Counted from the stretch's first letter, positions 32,004-43,098 are shown. The stretch is DNA of 64,000 nt from Antilocapra americana (GCA_007570785.1 ML660204.1:3151968-3215967); one strand, 5' to 3'. Numbers and translations are program-made. Notes: generated from the letters alone by a model not told the origin.

Positions 32004-32495
32004 CAATATCAGCAAAGTAGGATAATAAGCAAGCAAACAACTCTCCACATAGGATAGTTGTGGGTGACGGCAGATGCACCAAAGAAAATGAGACAGGACA
32101 CTGGGAAATAGAGTGATGAAGTGGGGACTGCTCTGGTTTGGTGATCTGGACAGGTGACGTTGGAGAAGAAGCAAGAGTGAGGTGAGGGCAGGTGCTGGTG
32201 GATTTCTAGGGGAAAGGTCTCTGTGCAGAACAAGAGCCAAAGTAGAGGTGGAGGAGGGAGCAAGCCTGGCTTGTGCTCATGGAACACAGGAGGCCAGCGT
32301 GGCAGGAGCTGAGTGAGCAGGGAGAGGGCAGGGCTGCATGACCCCTCAGAGCTCACCCTCGCCCTGGCCCCTGCTCCCTCCACAGCTGCACCCCAACTCC
32401 AAGGACCACTTTTGCAGGATCCGAATGCACATTTCAAAGCTCATGGAATCTGATGGCTAGAGTCTCTGAGTTCCTTCCCCTCTTCATCATCATCA
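32004..32495. other. Unique sequence
   Basis: Two antisense frames of 142-152 codons overlap here in different registers. They start in L1 sequence or lack any domain and are not accepted as coding. Confidence 0.4.
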
Positions 32496-32498
32496 TCG

Positions 32499-32700
32499 TT
32501 GTTCAGTCGCTCAGTCTTTGTGACCCCATGGACTATAGCCCACCAGGCTCCTCTGTCCACAGGATTTCCGGGGCAAGAATACTGGAGTGGGTTTCCATTT
32601 CCTCCTCCATTGGATCTTCCCGACCCAGGGATCAAACCCGTGCCTCCTGCATCTCTTGCACTGGCAGGGAAGATTCTTTATCACTGAGCCACCAGGGAAG
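32499..32700 (-). mobile_element. Bov-tA SINE flanked by TCA repeats
   Basis: Complement from TTGTTCAGTCGCTCAGTC to CTGAGCCACCAGGGAAG. TCATCATCATC occurs on both sides (32,485-32,496 and 32,704-32,716), as target duplication or tail repeat. Confidence 0.92.
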
Positions 32701-32714
32701 ACTGTCATCATCAT

Positions 32715-32860
32715 CATTATTATGATATTCTCAGCAGCCCTATTTAACAAGTAAGGAAACTGACTCAGAGAGGTTAAGTGACCTGTCCAGAATCACACAG
32801 CTAGAAAATGGAAGAACTGGAATTTGACCCCAGACTGATTTCACCACTGCCCTTCACTGG
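32715..32860 (-). repeat. MIR SINE
   Basis: AAGTAAGGAAACTGACTCAG, GGTTAAGTGACCTGTCCAGA and ATCACACAGCTAGAAAATGG are antisense MIR core. Confidence 0.72.
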
Positions 32861-33149
32861 CTCAGAAGACAGGACCCTGTGTATCCTAAATACTCCTAAG
32901 TCCAAGCTTATACACTTATCACCTTAAAAATTCAAGTGAGGTTTCTGTTCCACTCAACTTTATGTTTTTGCTATGCCTTCAAGGAGCCACAGCACAAATG
33001 CTGGCCCTGGGCTCAGACCATGGCCGGAGGACCCAATCTTGCCTGCCTTTTGCCTGTCTGTGGAAATACACGTTACAGAACAAAACCACACCACTTCACT
33101 CACAGATTGCCATTGGCTGCTTTCCTGCTCAAACATGGAACCCAGTAGC

Positions 33150-33227
33150 TGCTACTGGGACCGTATGGCCCTCAACGCCTAAAATATCAACTGTCTGGCC
33201 CTTTATAGAAAAGGGCTGCAGATCCTA
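33150..33227 (+). repeat. Old DNA-transposon-like fragment (hAT-type)
   Basis: GACCGTATGGCCC, GCCTAAAATATCAACTGTC and TGGCCCTTTATAGAAAAGGG match one end of an old mammalian DNA-transposon-type repeat that recurs antisense at 52,270. The family name is uncertain. Confidence 0.55.
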
Positions 33228-33359
33228 GTACATGGGCACCTGCTCAGCTTCTGCTCAGTCTGCAGGAGCATGACTCTGAAAAGACACCCTGAGTACACAG
33301 TGCCAGCCCAGGGTGAAGCACAAAGTGGGCCCTTAAAGCAGGTGATTAATTCTTCCCTG

Positions 33360-33578
33360 GCACTTCCCTGGTGGCTCAGCTGTAGGTTAAGAATCTGCAT
33401 GCCAATGCAGAAGAGGCAGGTTCCATCCCTGGTCTGGGAAGATCCCTTGGAGAAGGAAATGGCAACCAGCTGCCGTATTCTTGCCTAGGAAATTCCATGG
33501 GCAGAGAAGCTTGGAGGGCTATAGTCCATGGGGTTGCAAAGAGTTGGACATTTAGCACTTAGCGACTGAACAACAGCA
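33360..33578 (+). mobile_element. Bov-tA SINE, full-length, with target duplication
   Basis: CACTTCCCTGGTGGCTCAGC to TTAGCGACTGAACAACAGC. AATTCTTCC at 33,348-33,356 is repeated at 33,579-33,587. Confidence 0.93.
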
Positions 33579-33725
33579 AATTCTTCCAAGACCTTGAACA
33601 AATGTTCCTTCCTGCAAGGAGATACCATAACCTGGCCATGGGCCCCCTCTCTCTCAGAAAGGATGTGCAGGTAAAAACGTTTACTGCATATGCTGCTAGC
33701 AGTTGCCAGACTTACAAATAAAAGT

Positions 33726-34390
33726 ACAAGACAGCCAGTTAAATTTAAATTTCAGATAAATAGCAACAACATTTTTAGCATAAAAACTTACACTAAAATG
33801 TTAGTCTAACATCATTATGCTAAAATTTTCACTTTGCTATACTAAATTCCAAATTTATTATGCTAAAATCTTTAGCATAAAATGTACCTAATATTACATG
33901 GGATATACATATGCTAAAATATATTCTAAAATTATTACACTGAAAATTCTGAAGTTTTATATTAAATTCCAAATTTATTATGCCCAAATCTTAGGATAAG
34001 TATGTCCCAAATATTGCATGGGATATACTTATGCTAAAAAATTATTCTAAAATTATTATGTTAAATTTCTAAAATTATTGGACCAAATTCTAAATTATTA
34101 CATTAAAATCTTTAGTAAAAGGATTACACTAAAATCTTTTAGTATAAAGCATGTTCCCAAAATTATATATAGAACATACTTTACTAAACAAATTATTCTA
34201 CTGCAATTATGAAGTTATTATACTAGTTCCATATTTATTATGCCAAAATTTTAGTGTAAGTGTGTTCCAAATGGGCTTCCCTGGTGGCTCAGATGGCAAA
34301 GAATCTGCCAAATATTTCCTGGGACATACTTATGCTTAAAAGTTTTTATCCGTTGTTTATCTGAAAATACCAGTTTAACCAGCTTCTTGT
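33726..34390. repeat. Fold-back element with ~120-bp AT-rich tandem array
   Basis: Inverted flanks (33,726-33,770 and 34,352-34,390) share ACAAGA, the GTTAAA/GGTTAAA block and TTTCAGATAAA. Between them an AT-rich unit recurs with starts near 33,845, 33,965, 34,085 and about 34,224. The marker is TTCCAAATTTATTATGC, and the spacing is 120, 120 and about 140. Units contain palindromes of the form TTTAGCATAA...TATGCTAAA around a CATGGGATATAC core. No coding frame is present. Confidence 0.75.
34273..34309 (+). mobile_element. 37-bp Bov-tA head fragment
   Basis: Only the first 37 bases of the tRNA head are present (GGGCTTCCCTGGTGGCTCAG to AATCTGCC), with CCAAAT on both sides (34,267-34,272 and 34,308-34,313). 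Body and tail are absent. Confidence 0.85.
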
Positions 34391-35129
34391 GTTTCATCTG
34401 GGATTACTACAAAGGAGGGAATCTAGAGGCAGAAGAGGAAGCTCAGACCTGTACACAGGGACTTTATCCCTGCCAGACTTCTCCATGGTGAATTGGTTTC
34501 AATAGTAGATGCAGGAACTGTAGCCACAGCTAGCTTCCGAAACCCTTCCCCAAATGGTTTTAAAGTAGGACATCTTCTCAGTACCCAAATAAAGTGAGCT
34601 ATTTTCCAAGGGAGCATCCCAAAATCTACTTCTGGATGCAAGGTCTGTTGCTTTAAGGCAGCAGAATTTTTATTTTTTTTAATCATCCTGGTTGTTTTGT
34701 TTCGTTTGGTATTTCACAAGCTGAGATCTGATTTTCCTATCTAAGTTGCTCTATCCTTGTGTCCCTCTCTCTGTCTTTCTGGCTCTCCCTGTCTCATTGT
34801 AACATTTCTTGCTCAGGGGAATGGAGCAGGAGATAAAATGCCTTTTGACAGGTGACAAGATGAAACCAGCATCATGAAGGGTTTGGGGCCGTAATCTGGG
34901 TGGCAGAAGGGAGGAGCAATGAGGCTTAGGAATGAAACAAAATTGAGCTGGAAGCACAGCTGCTGCCAAAGGGACCTGCAACCAGGGATTTCTGCTTCAT
35001 GGGATCATTGTGAGTGTTAGATGAGTTAATAGGTGTATGGTATGTGAGGGTGAACTACTATTATTAGGGCAAACAAAGCAGTGAAACACAATTGAACAGA
35101 ATGAGAGGGTGTCATGTGTGCTCTTTCAG
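34391..35129. other. Unique sequence
   Basis: No supported feature. A poly(A)-like TTTTTATTTTTTTTAATC run lies at 34,667-34,683 (T-rich on this strand). Confidence 0.35.
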
Positions 35130-35553
35130 GGAAAGAGGATGGGAAAATCTTGTTGGAGGTGACAAGAGGGAAGAACAGAGCCTTCCTTGGATGTTAGGAG
35201 GAGACGGCTCTGGTGGCAGAAGGAACAGCTCATCAGAAGCCCTGAGTGAGATCATGATCGTCAGGGGCAAGTTCAAGGCCACTGAGGCTAGAGCTTAGAT
35301 ATCAAGGCAAGATCAAGGGATGAGGCTGAAGAAGGACATGCCAGTGACACAGGTCACTGCTGGCCTTGCCTATGGTTCCATGCTACCTGGGAGCCATTGG
35401 AGTTTCTGAGCAGGAGTATGACAGGTTGTGTTGGTTGCTACATGAACGAGGCGTATGGGGGTCAGAACAGAAGCAAGGAATTAGCTGGGAGGCCATGCGG
35501 TCCAGATGAGAAGTGATGGCGACTTTGAAAGGAGTCTGGATGAAGGAAGCGAT
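35130..35553 (+). repeat. Old mammalian repeat, family unsure
   Basis: GGGAGCCATTGGAGTTTCTG, AGCAGGAGTATGACAGG and GATGAGAAGTGATGGCGACT follow a common old mammalian repeat that continues into the duplicated block at 35,554. I cannot name it safely. Confidence 0.5.
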
Positions 35554-35726
35554 GAGAAGTGGTCAGATTGGGTATCCATTCAGAAGATGCGGCCAATAGG
35601 AGTTACTGACAGATGGGATAGAGCCTATGAAAGCCAGGGGTCAATGGTGACTATAAGATTTTCATCTAACCAGGTGAAAGAGAGCCAGTTATCCAAGTAG
35701 GGGCAGACACAGAAGAGTAACACCAT
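35554..35726 (+). repeat. Local duplication, copy 1
   Basis: This 173-bp segment recurs at 36,409-36,582 in the same orientation with about 90% identity (roughly 17 differences and one 1-bp indel by eye). It is continuous with the old repeat upstream, so this is probably the donor copy. Confidence 0.88.
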
Positions 35727-36380
35727 CAGTGGTCATTATCATTGCACTATTTTATTATAAGAGTTGTAGGAGAGCAGTATATATTTGGCCCATGCTCTTT
35801 CAAGCCCTAAGCTCACTGTTTAGGTTAAGTCAGTCCCCACAAAGGCAAGGGGTTTTAGTCTGAATAAGAAACCTCACACAAGGGTAAGTATGGTTTGGTT
35901 CGCCCTCTATAGGAGGGAATCACCTTGTGCCCATACTTAGGGAAAGCAACTTTCCTGACAAACATTGAATGAAAATTGTCAGTTGTCCAAGACTGTATCC
36001 GTGGGACTTCCCACTTTTATACACCTATTTTAGTATTTCCTCAAGTTGTGCATATTCTAGAGCAATTTAGAAAGCAGCTCCTTCTCCAACCCCGTTGTTC
36101 ACACCTAATACATACTGAGGACGAACCCAAGGGGTGGGTCATTTGATGTTTGGAATTTTCAGCATCAATGCCCCCTAATCTAGATGGTGCTAATCAAAAA
36201 TTGCATGTATTTCAGATACACAGAGGTGTATATACAGGTGCATGGAAATTCATCAGAGTGTTTTTACTGTGTCTTCTCTACACCTGGGTTGGTTGACCTG
36301 AAGTTTCTTTGGTGAACATTTCCTAAACCTCAGGAGAGCAACACAGCATTACTGACCACATCACACACATGTGTGCACGT
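35727..36380. other. Unique sequence between duplicate copies
   Basis: No repeat or gene recognised. Confidence 0.4.
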
Positions 36381-36407
36381 GCGTGCACACACACACACAC
36401 ACACACA
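36381..36407. repeat. (AC)n microsatellite
   Basis: A CA run, interrupted on its left (GTGTGCACGTGCGTG), that stops at the left edge of duplicate copy 2. Confidence 0.95.
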
Positions 36408-36408
36408 T

Positions 36409-36582
36409 GAGAGGTGGTTAGATCGTGTATCCATTCAGAAGTTGTGGCCAATAGGTGTTACTGACAGATGGAATAGAGCCTATGAAAGCCAGGGGTCAAT
36501 GGCAACTCTAAGATTTTGATCTAACAAGGTGAAAGAGAGCCAGTTACCTAAGTGGGGGCAGAGCACAGAAGAGTAACAACAT
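36409..36582 (+). repeat. Local duplication, copy 2, between AC tracts
   Basis: Same 173-bp unit as at 35,554. It is bordered on the left by the AC microsatellite and on the right by AACACACATACACACACATT (36,590-36,609), i.e. it lies inside a CA-rich tract. Confidence 0.88.
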
Positions 36583-36805
36583 AAAGAGGAACACACATAC
36601 ACACACATTCTTTCCAAAGGGAGAAAAATCTTTGTAAGTGTAAGTTGAAGTCACAGGGGAGATGGAAAAGTGGAAAGGGAGTCTTTTTCCCCAAGAGACT
36701 ACTCATGGTGTTTTCAGTTAATACAATACAGCAGATTGAAGCTTCCATGAGCTTCCCCTAAATTGTAGACATTTCTTCTAAAACCATGACTTGAGATAGT
36801 CTATG

Positions 36806-36987
36806 ATAGTTGTTTAGTCCCTCAGTCGTGTCCAACTCTTTGCCTACCCATGGATTATAGCCTGCCAGGCTCCTTTGTCCATAGGATTCTCCAGGTAAGA
36901 ATACTGGAGTGGGCAGCCATGCCCTCCTCCAGGGGATCCTCCTGACCCAGGGATTGAACCTGCATCTCCTACACTGGCAAGTCTACA
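36806..36987 (-). mobile_element. Bov-tA SINE, 5'-truncated
   Basis: Complement of tail GTTGTTTAGTCCCTCAGTCG to CATCTCCTACACTGGCAAG. The first 20-30 bases of the head are missing. Confidence 0.9.
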
Positions 36988-38469
36988 ACAGACACAAGTG
37001 GTCCATACTTGCTGAATGCCAATATTCAGCATCATCAGCTTCAATAGCCATCTTCTGCCAGCTAGCCTTCCACACTCCTTGCCTGTGGTGGCTCCAAGAC
37101 ACACAAAAACCTGCAAGGGACCTGTTTTTACATTCCCCGCCCTCAATGCACGTCAGGGCAAGAACTTTCCTTTCATGCTGCACACATTCCTCTCAAAATC
37201 TCTGACTTCCCAAGCCACTTGGTAGCACAGAAAGCTATCTCCCTAGAATTTTTGCACATCTCGTTCAAGTTCAAATCTCATCTCCTGTCATTTATAATCA
37301 TCTGGCAAGTTTCATTTAAAAAGAAAATCCATTTAATGAAATATTTCCGTTTAAATACCAGCACATTAGATTTGCAAAAATGTACACATCTTGAATATAT
37401 TTAAGCAAAAATCAATAAAGGTTAATAGCATATTGCTAGAACATCACAATGACAGAAAGTCAAATAATTCCTTTTGTAATTGAATAGTATCACTGGAGTG
37501 TATGAAGAAATCAACAACGACATTTCTACCATATCTTTTCAAATGGTGTGTGAAATTCAACCATTGGGCTGTGATAGCCACATACAATTCAAATTTGACT
37601 AATTAGGTGAATTGTGCAATTTTCCATTTTTTAATAGGAAAGGGGGGATGGCAAGGCAATTTTGAGAGGGTTGGGGCCAGAAGAAGTGGGGGTAAAACCA
37701 TGTGAAGACAGCAAAGTCTTTAACAACGATGTAATTTGAAAAAAGGATTTAATTGGAACCTATTAGGAGACAAGCCAGCTGGTTTGAAGGACAAGATTAA
37801 AAATATTTCATTAATGTACATGTGACTATGGGAATAGACTCTCAAAGAATTCATCATTTTCTCGAGTCACTGACTGCCCTGCACTTTCTCCAAAGAAGAG
37901 GGGCTCACAGACTGTTAGGCTCAAGAGATTTTATATTTCTTTATGGTCTCTGGTATGGATTTCCCCCAGGACAATGGTCATCTGTTTTTGACCTTGAACA
38001 CCAATTTCTACCCTTCCTTAGGAGCATCTTGCTTGTTTTCAGAGAAACCATACCACTTCTGTTCTTAACCCTGAATTTTTGAGTCAAGAGTTTCATATCA
38101 TCTGCCTTAGTGTGGGCCCTGATTGGATAAAATCAGTCATCAAGTTCAACCTCCTGGGCACAGGGACTGGCTCAGTGGATGTGCACATCACCAAGTCAAC
38201 ATCAAGAAGATGTAAAGGGTACATATGTTTTCTTGCTCTGTCAGCTGAGAAGGCCTAGACACAATGATTCCCCAGTAACAACAAGCCAAACTAGAGTCTA
38301 GATCTTGGTTTCCAGTGCCATTCTCCACTAAAAGGAACCAGGGCTCCTTGGAAAAATTGCTGATCCCAGGACCCCAGTGGGAAATATACAAGATGAGCCT
38401 GCAGCATCGTACAATGCCAGAATGTAAGGATTTGTTAAAAACAAACAAACAAACAATAATGGGGGCATA
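36988..38469. other. Unique block, possible conserved noncoding elements
   Basis: A long repeat-free stretch. At 37,230-37,640 it is AT-rich with TTTATAATCATCTGG, CATTTAATGAAAT, GACTAATTAGGTGAATTG and TTGTGCAATTTTCC words, which look like homeodomain/C/EBP-type sites. GC content rises after 37,640. An ACAAACAAACAAAC run ends it near 38,455. No coding exon recognised. Confidence 0.35.
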
Positions 38470-39165
38470 TCAAAGGGACACAAGAGCCAACTGAAATCTC
38501 CCGATGGTCAAAGCTTGAACAATTTGAGCAGAAAAGTGAAGTAATGTTGGACTATAATCCAAAGTATAAAATGAGAGGATGTAAATTACTTATATCACTG
38601 TAAAATCCAAGGTGATATAAGTAAATGATTGAGCAATGTAATACATAAAAATAGACAAATCTCCCATGCAGAAAAACTCCAAATAATTTATGTAGATACT
38701 TCACCCCCAGGGAGATGGAGCATAACCCTCCCATCCTTAAGTGTGGGTTGCTCCTAGCAATAGCCCTTCAAAGAGCACAGGATGGAAAGAGTGTGAAAAG
38801 AGTAACTTTATGGTGGAGAAACCTGCCAGATATGACCTCAGCCAGGTGCTCTAGATCAATGACAGAGATATTGTGGACATTCCTTAGGATGTGATCAGAA
38901 GGGCACTTTACCTGGGGCGTCTTCCTCCCCCAAACTTACCATCCCAGGATACACATGAGAAAACATGAGACAAATCTGAATCTGAATTGAGGGACAGTGT
39001 GGGGAATATCAGAGCAGTCCTCCTTCAAACTGTCATCAAAAACAAGGAAAATGAGAATCTCTCACAGCCAAGCACAGCCTAAAGAGATACTATGACTAGA
39101 TGTCATGTGGTGTCCTGGGTGGGATCCTGGACCAGAAAAAGGACATTAGGGACAAGCTAAGGGAG
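38470..39165 (+). repeat. L1M 3' UTR, left part
   Basis: AAGAGTAACTTTATGGTGGA, GAAACCTGCCAGATATGACC, GGCACTTTACCTGGGGCGTC, AAAACATGAGACAAATC and CAGAAAAAGGACATTAGGGA follow the order of an old L1 3' UTR. It continues beyond the SINE at 39,368. Confidence 0.82.
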
Positions 39166-39367
39166 TGTTAGTCACTCAGTCATGTCTGACTCTTTGCAAC
39201 CCCATGGACTATAGCTCGCCAGGCTTCTCTGTCCATGGGATTCTCCAGGCAAGAATGTTGCAGTGGGTTACCATGCCCTTGTCCAGGGGAACTCCTTGAC
39301 CCAGGGATCGAACTCACATCTCCTGTATTGCAGGCAGTCTTTATCATTGGAGCCACCAGGGAAGCCT
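39166..39367 (-). mobile_element. Bov-tA SINE inside an L1M 3' UTR
   Basis: Complement from GTTAGTCACTCAGTCATG to AGCCACCAGGGAAGCC. The host L1 resumes at once with ATACTTTAGACTTTAATTAA, so the nesting order is clear. Confidence 0.93.
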
Positions 39368-39559
39368 GAATATACTTTAGACTTTAATTAATAATCATGT
39401 ATCAATATTGGTTATTAATTGTGACACATACTCATCTAAGATGTTAAAAATAAAAGAAACAGTTTGGGGGATATATGAGAACTCCAGTACTATGTTTGTA
39501 AATTTCTTCTGTAAATCTAAAACTGTTCTGAAAAAATTTTAAATATCATTTAAAAAATC
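39368..39559 (+). repeat. L1M 3' UTR, right part
   Basis: TATCAATATTGGTTATTAAT, GATATATGAGAACTCCAGTA and CTAAAACTGTTCTGAAAAAA complete the L1 terminus started at 38,470. Confidence 0.82.
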
Positions 39560-40546
39560 TGATAGGAAGTGATATTTATAGGGTTTCTGGGAAAATAAAG
39601 CTCTTTTGCACTGCGTCACGTGTGGAATGTGAGGATTTGGTGTTTAAAAACTGAGTGCACTATTTTGCTACCAAAGAGGGAAAGACGAGCTGCTGGCAGT
39701 TGCTCAGTACAGCCTGGGGACAAACTCACTGCAGAAGGAAGAAAGGAGAGGTGGAGAGGAATCAAACCCTTAGGGGTATGCATGAGTGTTGGGCTGAGCC
39801 TTGCCTGAAACTAACACTATTCTTGACTTCTCTGATTCTGAGCCAAGTATAAATCCCTTTATTGTTTGAGTGGGAATTTTGGAAAATTGAAGCGTCATGA
39901 TTAATTATGCACTATTTAGAAGGATTCCCCGTCTTCTCTGATCTTCACCTGATCCCCCAATTCTGAACTCACTCTCCGTTGGCTTTGGGGTGCAATTTAA
40001 TGGCCAATAAGGTCTGAGCAACAAGTTCTTTGGGGCTGCTTTCCCACGGATTCCAAGGGCAGAGAGTAAGGTATAAGGGTTGGGGGCTGCAGGGACCCTT
40101 GGGATGATGGGGTTTTCGGAGCTGATCTTCAGTTCCCACTCAATAATCTCTCTCCTCAGAGGAGAAGCTACTGCCAGAGGATGATTTCTGGAGGGTTCTT
40201 TTGTTGGAGCTGAGACTTGAGCTCAATGCTTCTCAGTTTTGTGCGGTTTGTGGTTATTTGTTGCTTTACTTAAGGCTGGCTGGAGGCATGGTGTGACTGC
40301 TGTTTGGGATTTCATTGGACTCTAGACTTCATTGGACAATAATCCCCTCCTGGCCCCACCTCATGGCCACTCATCATGATGTTCTGTTTGTTATTTTTCA
40401 AATCCTTTTTGTGTTGATTATTTAACCTGGCAAAACTTCAGAAATGAATGCCATGCATATAAATAAACAGCCAAACATTTCTAAATTGTCCCTGAACCCC
40501 CAGGGAAGGGCTTGTCTCTTAATCATCTTTAGTTACTCAGTTCCCA
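39560..40546. other. Unique sequence
   Basis: No repeat or gene recognised. Frames of about 60 codons at 39,620-39,850 lack support. Confidence 0.4.
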
Positions 40547-40765
40547 TGTTGCCTGGTGGCTCAGTGGTAAAGAATCTGCCTGCCAATGCAGGAGGCACAA
40601 GAGACGTGAGTTCAGTCCCTGGGTCATGAAAATCTTCTGGAGGAGGAAGTGGCAACCCACTTCAGTATTCTTGCCTGGAGAATCCCATGGACAGAGGAAC
40701 CTGGCAGGTTTCAGTCCATTGTGGTCACACAGAGTCAGACGTGATTTAGTGACTGAACAATAATA
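40547..40765 (+). mobile_element. Bov-tA SINE, full-length
   Basis: TGTTGCCTGGTGGCTCAGTG to GTGATTTAGTGACTGAACAA, with an AATAATAACAA tail. Confidence 0.92.
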
Positions 40766-41022
40766 ACAAGGTGAATTGAGTTGAGTGGCATAACACTAGG
40801 GTGAGATGCTAAAGTTGGTGAGGAGGGCAAACATCTTCTATGGCAAAACTTAGCCAGGAAATCCATGAGATCTCCATAGAGTGTAGGTTTATGCACCCAC
40901 TCCTATAGGGTAATGTGTGTATATCAGTGTGTAAGGTATGTGGACTTATGATATGTGTTGCAAAGAATAAATATGAAGAATTCTTTCTCAAGGTTTTCTC
41001 TTACAGCAGAAAGAGTCCATAG

Positions 41023-41238
41023 TGTGTGTGCTAAGTCACTTCATTTGTGTCCAACTCTTTGCAACCCCATGGATTGTAACCTGCCAGCCTCCTCTCTCCA
41101 TGAGGAAGCAAGGATATTGGAGTAGGTTGCCATACCCTCCTTCAGGAGATCTTCCCAACCCAGGGATAGAATCTATGTCTCTTACGTTTCTGCATTGGTA
41201 GGAGGGTTCTTTACCACTAGTGCCACCTGGGAAGTCCA
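41023..41238 (-). mobile_element. Bov-tA SINE with TG tail, full-length
   Basis: Complement from GTGTGTGTGCTAAGTCACTT to GTGCCACCTGGGAAGTCCA. Confidence 0.92.
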
Positions 41239-41259
41239 TGAGTCCATAGAGAGCACTAC

Positions 41260-41832
41260 AGTTTCAGGGCAGCCTCCACGAGGCTCCTCACTGGCTGTCC
41301 ATTTGGCAGCTGGAGGAGCCCTGTTAACACAGGTGTCATCTCATCATTGCTCCTGCAACTCCCCTTTCACATAGAGTCAAGCCAAGGCTCTTGCAGCAGC
41401 CCCAGGACCCTAGATCTGGTCCCCTTCACATCCCACCTGCCCTCTCCTTGCTCCATTCAGTCACATTGGCCTCCACATGTTTCTGGAACTCATCAGTCCT
41501 GCTCTCAACAATGGCTGCTGTCCCCTCTGCCTGCAGGTCCCAAAGAACCACAGGCTGCCTTGCTCATTGCTCACCTCCAAAGTTTCCCACTAATGTCACC
41601 CTGACCACCCCCCTATACTCAGCTTTAGTCCCTCTCACCCTGCTTTATTTTTCTCCAGGCAATCTACCCCCTATGTTTTATTTTTTAATTTTGTCTCATT
41701 GTAAGCCCCAGGAGGATGAGATTTCATTACTGGGTTTTGTTTTCTGATGTAAGCCTGGCTCCTAAACATGTGCTAGACACTGGCAGGTGGTTAGTCAATA
41801 TTTGCTGTATGTATGTATGTATGAATGAATAA
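41260..41832 (+). repeat. L2 LINE 3' fragment with tetranucleotide end
   Basis: GAGTCAAGCCAAGGCTCTTG, CATTCAGTCACATTGGCCTC, CATGTTTCTGGAACTCATC and TAGACACTGGCAGGTGGTTA follow L2 order. It ends in (TATG)n/(AATG)n at about 41,805-41,832. Confidence 0.65.
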
Positions 41833-42362
41833 ATAGCCCTGTGGCCAATGGCTTATAAGTCAGTCCAGGTCTTTCATTCAAAACATTGTGCAGACTTACT
41901 GGATGCTATGCTTCAATCAAACATTTACTTCAAATGGAGTAGGTGGAGAGTGTTTTCATGTCCACTCTACAAGATATGGTTATTGTTGTTTAAATGAGGA
42001 GGAAAGGAAGGTCCAAGAGGGGTAAAGTAGCTTAGTTTATCTTCTCTTAATCAACAAGCAGCAGGTGACCTAAGCAGCATTCTAGGAGTGCTTAGGACTG
42101 TCACCTTTTCTCTTCCCTCCTATAAGTGGGCCCTGGGAAAGGGAGGTGTGTTGTGGATGCCATCAATAGACAAAGAAGATACTTGAATATCCAGATAATT
42201 TTGTTTGTTGAATGACCAGAGGAGACAAAGCCAACATCTTCCCTTTGGAGCCTCTGCTGTAACACATTGCAGGTGAAAGAACTGGGGAGGAGGGAAGGAA
42301 GAGGTGCAGAAAGAAAGAGAAGCAAGATCAGATCTTGATTTCTAATTTTATGGTCTCCCTTA
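41833..42362. other. Unique sequence with MIR scraps
   Basis: AAATGAGGAGGAAAGGAAGG and GGGGTAAAGTAGCTTAG near 41,990-42,040 may be antisense MIR. No other feature. Confidence 0.35.
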
Positions 42363-43098
42363 GGCTGAGTCAGACTTGCCTTTGAGTGTTTGAGTGTGAA
42401 GGTACAGGTCAGCAGTGGCCTGCCACAGGGGAAGGGGCTCTGGGTGCAGCAGACCTGGGTGTGGCATAAACCCTCTAGGAGGAGGTCACCGTTAACCCCA
42501 CCATAGAACCACCAGAACTTACACAGGACTGGGGAAACAGACTCTTGGAGGGCACAAACAAAACCTCATGTACACCAGGACCCAGGAGAAACTGTGCGCT
42601 CACAGTGACCCCACAAGAGACTGACCCAGATTTACCTGTGAGTGTCCAGGAGTCTCCAGGTCAGCAGTGGCCTGCTGCAGGGTCAGGGGCACTGAGTGCC
42701 GCAGTGCATGCACGGGATATTTTGAAGGAGGTCACCATTTTCTTCATTACCTCTGCCATAGTTTGGTTTCAGGTTAAACAACAGGGAGGGAACACAGTTC
42801 CACCCATCAACAAAAATTGGATTAAAGATTTACTGAGCATGGCCCACCCATCAGAACAGGACCCAGTTTCCCCCATGGTAAGTCTCTCCCATCAGGAAGC
42901 TTCCATAAGCCCCGTATCCTTCTCCATCAGAAGGCAGACAGACTGAAAACCACAATCACAGAAAACTAATCAATCTGATCACATGGACCACAGCCTTGTC
43001 CAACTCAGTGAAACTATGAGCCATGCTGTATAGGGCCACCCAAGACGGACTGGTCATGGTGGAGAGTTCTGACAAAACGTGGTTCACTGGAGAAGGAA

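Noticed and set aside
33726..34390. CRISPR-like array
   Set aside because: The organism is a mammal, the units are 120 bp, diverged and palindromic, and there are no unique spacers between identical repeats.
42545..42946. 133-codon sense frame as a host gene
   Set aside because: Lies in the BovB 5' untranslated region and has no recognised domain.
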